Assembly (NCBI GenBank): GCA_029979375.1
Contig: JAPOHQ010000040.1
Location: 1-8,249 of the forward strand
Source: Microbacteriaceae bacterium
Lineage (GTDB): Bacteria > Actinomycetota > Actinomycetes > Actinomycetales > Microbacteriaceae
Reading direction: 5' to 3'
DNA length: 8,249 bases
In this document: positions 5,989 to 8,249 of the stretch, in pieces
Layout of the letters: each line of letters starts with the position of its first letter
Position numbering within the stretch: the first letter of the stretch is position 1
The notes under the pieces: model-generated
What the model saw: only the letters and a program-made list of their open reading frames with translations
Told to the model about the DNA's origin: nothing
Database searches by the model: none
Program-made: the position numbers and the translations under genes

Positions 5989-7007
5989 CGCGAAAATCTG
6001 GGGGAATCAATCCAATGGCTACCCTCGTGAGCCAAAGCTGCCCTATCTGCATCCACCATGATCTTGGCAAGTTCTGGTGTAAAGGTCTGTGGTGACCAAG
6101 ACAGTAGGCTTCCCGCCAAAGAAGCATCGCCGATCAGAGAGTCGACTTCTGTGGGGCGCAAATAGCGCGGATCAAATTCGACATAGTCCTGCCAGTTCAT
6201 TCCAGCATGACCAAATGCACTTTCAAGGAAGTCCCGAATCGTCGCTGGCTGTCCGGTGGCAAGCACGTAGTCCAAAGGTTCGTGATGCTGCAACATGCGC
6301 CACATCCCCTCCACATATTCAGGAGCGTAACCCCAATCTCGCACAGCATCAAGGTTGCCCAAATAGAGCTTGCTTTGCGTTCCGGCCTCGATGCGAGCGA
6401 CCGCCCTGGTGATTTTTCTCGTTACGAACGTTTCGCCACGGCGAGGTGATTCGTGATTAAAGAGGATGCCATTGACCGCAAACATTCCGTAGGCCTCGCG
6501 GTAGTTCCGTGTCATCCAATAGGAATACACCTTCGCTGCCCCGTATGGTGATCTCGGATAAAACGGAGTTTGCTCGTTTTGAGGAGGCGGAGTAGCGCCA
6601 AACATTTCTGACGACGATGCTTGATAGAAGCGACTGTTTGGCGAGGCAAGTCTCACTGCCTCCAAGACGCGGGTAGTGCCCAAGCCAGTCACATCCCCGG
6701 TGTACTCAGGCTCGTCGAAACTCACTCGCACATGAGACTGTGCGCCAAGATTGTAAACCTCTTGCGGTTGAAGTTCCCCAATGAGAGACACCAGCCGACT
6801 GCCATCGGACAGATCTCCATAATGAAGCTTCAGCCTTACATCGCCCTCATGTTGGTCCTGATACAGATGATCGATTCGAGCCGTGTTGAAAGTGGAAGCC
6901 CGACGAATAAGACCATGGACCTCGTAGCCCTTAGACAGAAGTAGTTCTGCAAGATACGAGCCGTCTTGGCCGGTTATGCCAATGATGAGAGCTGTCTTTT
7001 TATTCAT
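5985..7007 (-). CDS. gmd: GDP-mannose 4,6-dehydratase
   Basis: Gmd converts GDP-D-mannose to GDP-4-keto-6-deoxy-D-mannose, the first step to GDP-L-fucose and the branch point to other GDP-6-deoxysugars. It is a cytoplasmic short-chain dehydrogenase/reductase. The 340-residue product has the NADP-binding GITGQDGSYL (G10, G13, G16) and the family's LIRRASTFNTARIDHL. The catalytic group is Ser132 and Glu134 in ASSSEMFG, with Tyr155 and Lys159 in SPYGAAK. GILFNHESPRRGETFVTRKI and the C-terminal VEFDPRYLRPTEVDSLIGD are also characteristic. The length is usual and I see no lesion. ATG at 7007 gives the expected MNKKTALIIGITGQDG start, but no good ribosome-binding site lies upstream (TTAGTTACTT before ATG). 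The gene ends in TGA, overlapping the fcl start by 4 bp, so the two were built as a coupled pair. A strong hairpin separates it from the upstream Ig-like gene, so it probably has its own promoter in the short gap. Confidence 0.96.
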   Translation of the reverse strand: MNKKTALIIGITGQDGSYLAELLLSKGYEVHGLIRRASTFNTARIDHLYQDQHEGDVRLKLHYGDLSDGSRLVSLIGELQPQEVYNLGAQSHVRVSFDEPEYTGDVTGLGTTRVLEAVRLASPNSRFYQASSSEMFGATPPPQNEQTPFYPRSPYGAAKVYSYWMTRNYREAYGMFAVNGILFNHESPRRGETFVTRKITRAVARIEAGTQSKLYLGNLDAVRDWGYAPEYVEGMWRMLQHHEPLDYVLATGQPATIRDFLESAFGHAGMNWQDYVEFDPRYLRPTEVDSLIGDASLAGSLLSWSPQTFTPELAKIMVDADRAALAHEGSHWIDSPRFSR

Positions 7008-7036
7008 AAGTAACTAAGAGACTATCCCGTTAAATG

Positions 7037-7065
7037 GAGCTGGGCGGGCAATGCCCGCCCAGCTC
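7037..7065 (-). terminator. Strong hairpin after the Ig-like protein gene, probable terminator
   Basis: The arms GAGCTGGGCGGG (7037-7048) and CCCGCCCAGCTC (7054-7065) pair perfectly over 12 bp with a 5-base loop. It begins 12 bases after the stop codon of the minus-strand Ig-like gene and lies 29 bases before the gmd start. The T-run is poor (CATTTAAC on the minus strand), so it could be a U-poor terminator of the kind common in actinobacteria or a 3'-end stabiliser. Its position makes it the likely end of the Ig-like transcript. Confidence 0.75.
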
Positions 7066-7077
7066 GGTTTGAAGTTA

Positions 7078-8249
7078 TTACTTCGTGGTTACCTCATCGG
7101 TACGAACGAATTCACCATCAATGTACAGGTGTACCTGAATCAGATATCCTGCGCCGGTGAAGCGAACGGTACGCGAGTAGTCCTTGTTACTCCAGTTGGA
7201 GAGCGAAGGAACTACGAGCCACTTACCAGCTACCTTGGCGGAGAGCTTGGAGCCCTCGTAGCCCTTGGTGTAGATGGCAATGAAGCCCTTGAAGGAACCA
7301 ACGGTGATCTTCTTGTCAGCTGGAGCCGCACCAACGGTGAACTCAGCGGAGCTGGTCACGGTCTTGGCAGCTGCGAAGCTACCCTCAACCTTGACGGTTC
7401 CGGTGTCCTGGGAACCTAGGAGAACATTGAGTGTTGCCTCACCGTTCTTGTCGGTTGCAGTTGGCAGGGTGCCGGCGAAACCAGGACCCGTAACTGTTAC
7501 AGACAGAGAAGCGGCTGAGTTAGCAGCAATGTTTCCGTTGTCGTCGGTCAGCTTGATTACTACGCGAAGAGTGCTTCCAGGAGCAACATAGGAGCCCCCA
7601 CCCAGCTGGGTGATGGACATCTTGGTTGCCTCGTGAGCGGTGATGGCATCAATGGTGATGACAATCGCCTTCGAGTAGGTTCCAGCGGTCACGGTAACTG
7701 GGTAGCTACCTGCAACCTTGGAGTGTGCGCTGATTGTGAATAGACCATTAGCAGCGGTACGAACTGTCATCGTGTCAGATGCAGTGGTACCCGAAGCGTT
7801 GGTGAAGGTCAAGCCTGCACCGGTAACGGTTACCGATCCACCTGGGTGGTTCAGTGCACCAGAAACGGTTGCAGTAGCACCAGAAACGCTGGCGCTGTCA
7901 GATGCTGGGTCGGTCGCGAAGGCCAATCCGTCTGAGTTGAACTTGACAGTGACCTCAGTAGAGGTTGTGGTTGCACCAGTGTCGGTTGACCAGTTCAGAG
8001 TCGAGCTGTCCTGCTTCTCTAGGTGGACCTTGGCTGATGCGTCGCCAGAAGCTGTTGAAGGCTTGCCGGTGACGGTTACCGAGGCTGCACCTGCAGCAAC
8101 AGTTCCGTAAAGCGACTGAGCGGTCTGGTTACCACCACTGACGTCAACACGTAGACGCTGAGCTACGCCAGTTGGGTTCGCACCCCACTGGTCCTTGACG
8201 GTGTAGCTAAGTGCAACAGAGCCACCTGGGACTGCATACGCATACTGTC
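7078..8249 (-). CDS. Large repetitive Ig-like surface protein, C-terminal part (open at right edge)
   Basis: I do not recognise a named protein. The frame is open from the right edge (first full codon at 8247) to TAA at 7080-7078, giving 389 residues of a longer protein; the start and any signal peptide lie outside. The sequence is rich in Thr, Ser, Ala, Val and Gly with no visible cysteine, and resembles stacked beta-sandwich (Ig-like, bacterial Ig or filamin type) domains. The strand motif VTVTG or a close variant recurs at 8065-8079, 7819-7833, 7684-7698 and 7486-7500, and blocks such as APGSTLRVVIKLTDDNGN resemble bacterial Ig-like domains. A linker AAPAD leads to a distinct basic, aromatic C-terminal module (7081-7314). 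There is no LPXTG motif and no C-terminal membrane segment. An extracellular or cell-wall role is inferred from composition. A TTG at 7926 could be mistaken for the start, but the reading frame and repeat pattern continue through it. Confidence 0.85.
   Translation of the reverse strand, partial: QYAYAVPGGSVALSYTVKDQWGANPTGVAQRLRVDVSGGNQTAQSLYGTVAAGAASVTVTGKPSTASGDASAKVHLEKQDSSTLNWSTDTGATTTSTEVTVKFNSDGLAFATDPASDSASVSGATATVSGALNHPGGSVTVTGAGLTFTNASGTTASDTMTVRTAANGLFTISAHSKVAGSYPVTVTAGTYSKAIVITIDAITAHEATKMSITQLGGGSYVAPGSTLRVVIKLTDDNGNIAANSAASLSVTVTGPGFAGTLPTATDKNGEATLNVLLGSQDTGTVKVEGSFAAAKTVTSSAEFTVGAAPADKKITVGSFKGFIAIYTKGYEGSKLSAKVAGKWLVVPSLSNWSNKDYSRTVRFTGAGYLIQVHLYIDGEFVRTDEVTTK
7081..7314 (-). 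other. C-terminal 78-residue module of the Ig-like protein
   Basis: The last 78 residues differ from the Thr/Ser-rich repeats before them. They are rich in Lys, Tyr, Phe and Trp and read as a compact beta domain: KKITVGSFKGFIAIYTKGYE, then KLSAKVAGKWLVVPSL, then RTVRFTGAGYLIQVHLYIDG, ending in VTTK at the stop. The pattern ITVGSFKG-(x)n-SAKV-(x)n-YIDG-(x)n-TTK seems to recur at the ends of surface proteins in Microbacteriaceae as far as I recall, but I cannot verify this here. A role as a wall-binding or sorting domain is inference. Confidence 0.5.

Noticed and set aside
7078..7926. Ig-like gene starting at TTG 7926
   Set aside because: The same frame continues without a stop to the right edge with the same repeat character, so the TTG is an internal leucine codon.
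7718..8110. Plus-strand 130-residue frame opposite the Ig-like gene
   Set aside because: It arises from the strong codon pattern of the Thr/Val-rich minus-strand repeats and resembles no known protein.

Overview
The window looks like the chromosome of an actinobacterium, most plausibly a small-genome member of the Microbacteriaceae (for example the freshwater Luna lineage). The evidence is the actinobacterial gene order prfB-ftsE-ftsX-smpB, an RpoB N-terminus with the actinobacterial wording SLQTESFDWLVG, GTG and TTG starts, tight overlapping operons, and base composition that looks balanced rather than very GC-rich. The family-level assignment is inference. No mobile element, CRISPR array or defence system was found.

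Left part (about 1-4252, all minus strand): a housekeeping run. In transcription order it holds tadA (tRNA adenosine deaminase), a tRNA-Ser with anticodon CGA, prfB (peptide chain release factor 2), ftsE and ftsX (the ABC-type divisome complex, overlapping by 4 bp), smpB (trans-translation), and the first 71 codons of rpoB. The rpoB fragment has a TTG start and runs off the left edge. The only sizeable gap here is the 200-bp smpB-rpoB interval, probably the rpoB leader and promoter. The genes serve translation, ribosome rescue, division and transcription.

Right part (about 4281-8249): a cell-surface and carbohydrate region. A family-2 glycosyltransferase gene on the plus strand starts 28 bp from the divergent tadA start. 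It runs tail to tail, with a 29-bp overlap, into a minus-strand gmd-fcl pair for making GDP-L-fucose from GDP-mannose. Gmd looks intact. The fcl frame is full length with all catalytic residues, but an in-frame TGA replaces codon 103, so it is annotated as a very recent pseudogene, or possibly a readthrough gene or a sequence error. Upstream of gmd, past a strong hairpin, is the C-terminal 389 residues of a large repetitive beta-rich, Ig-like protein that is open at the right edge. It ends in a compact 78-residue module that looks like a distinct conserved domain.

The most notable observations are the single TGA inside an otherwise perfect fcl and the C-terminal module of the Ig-like protein. 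I see no convincing wholly new biological system here.
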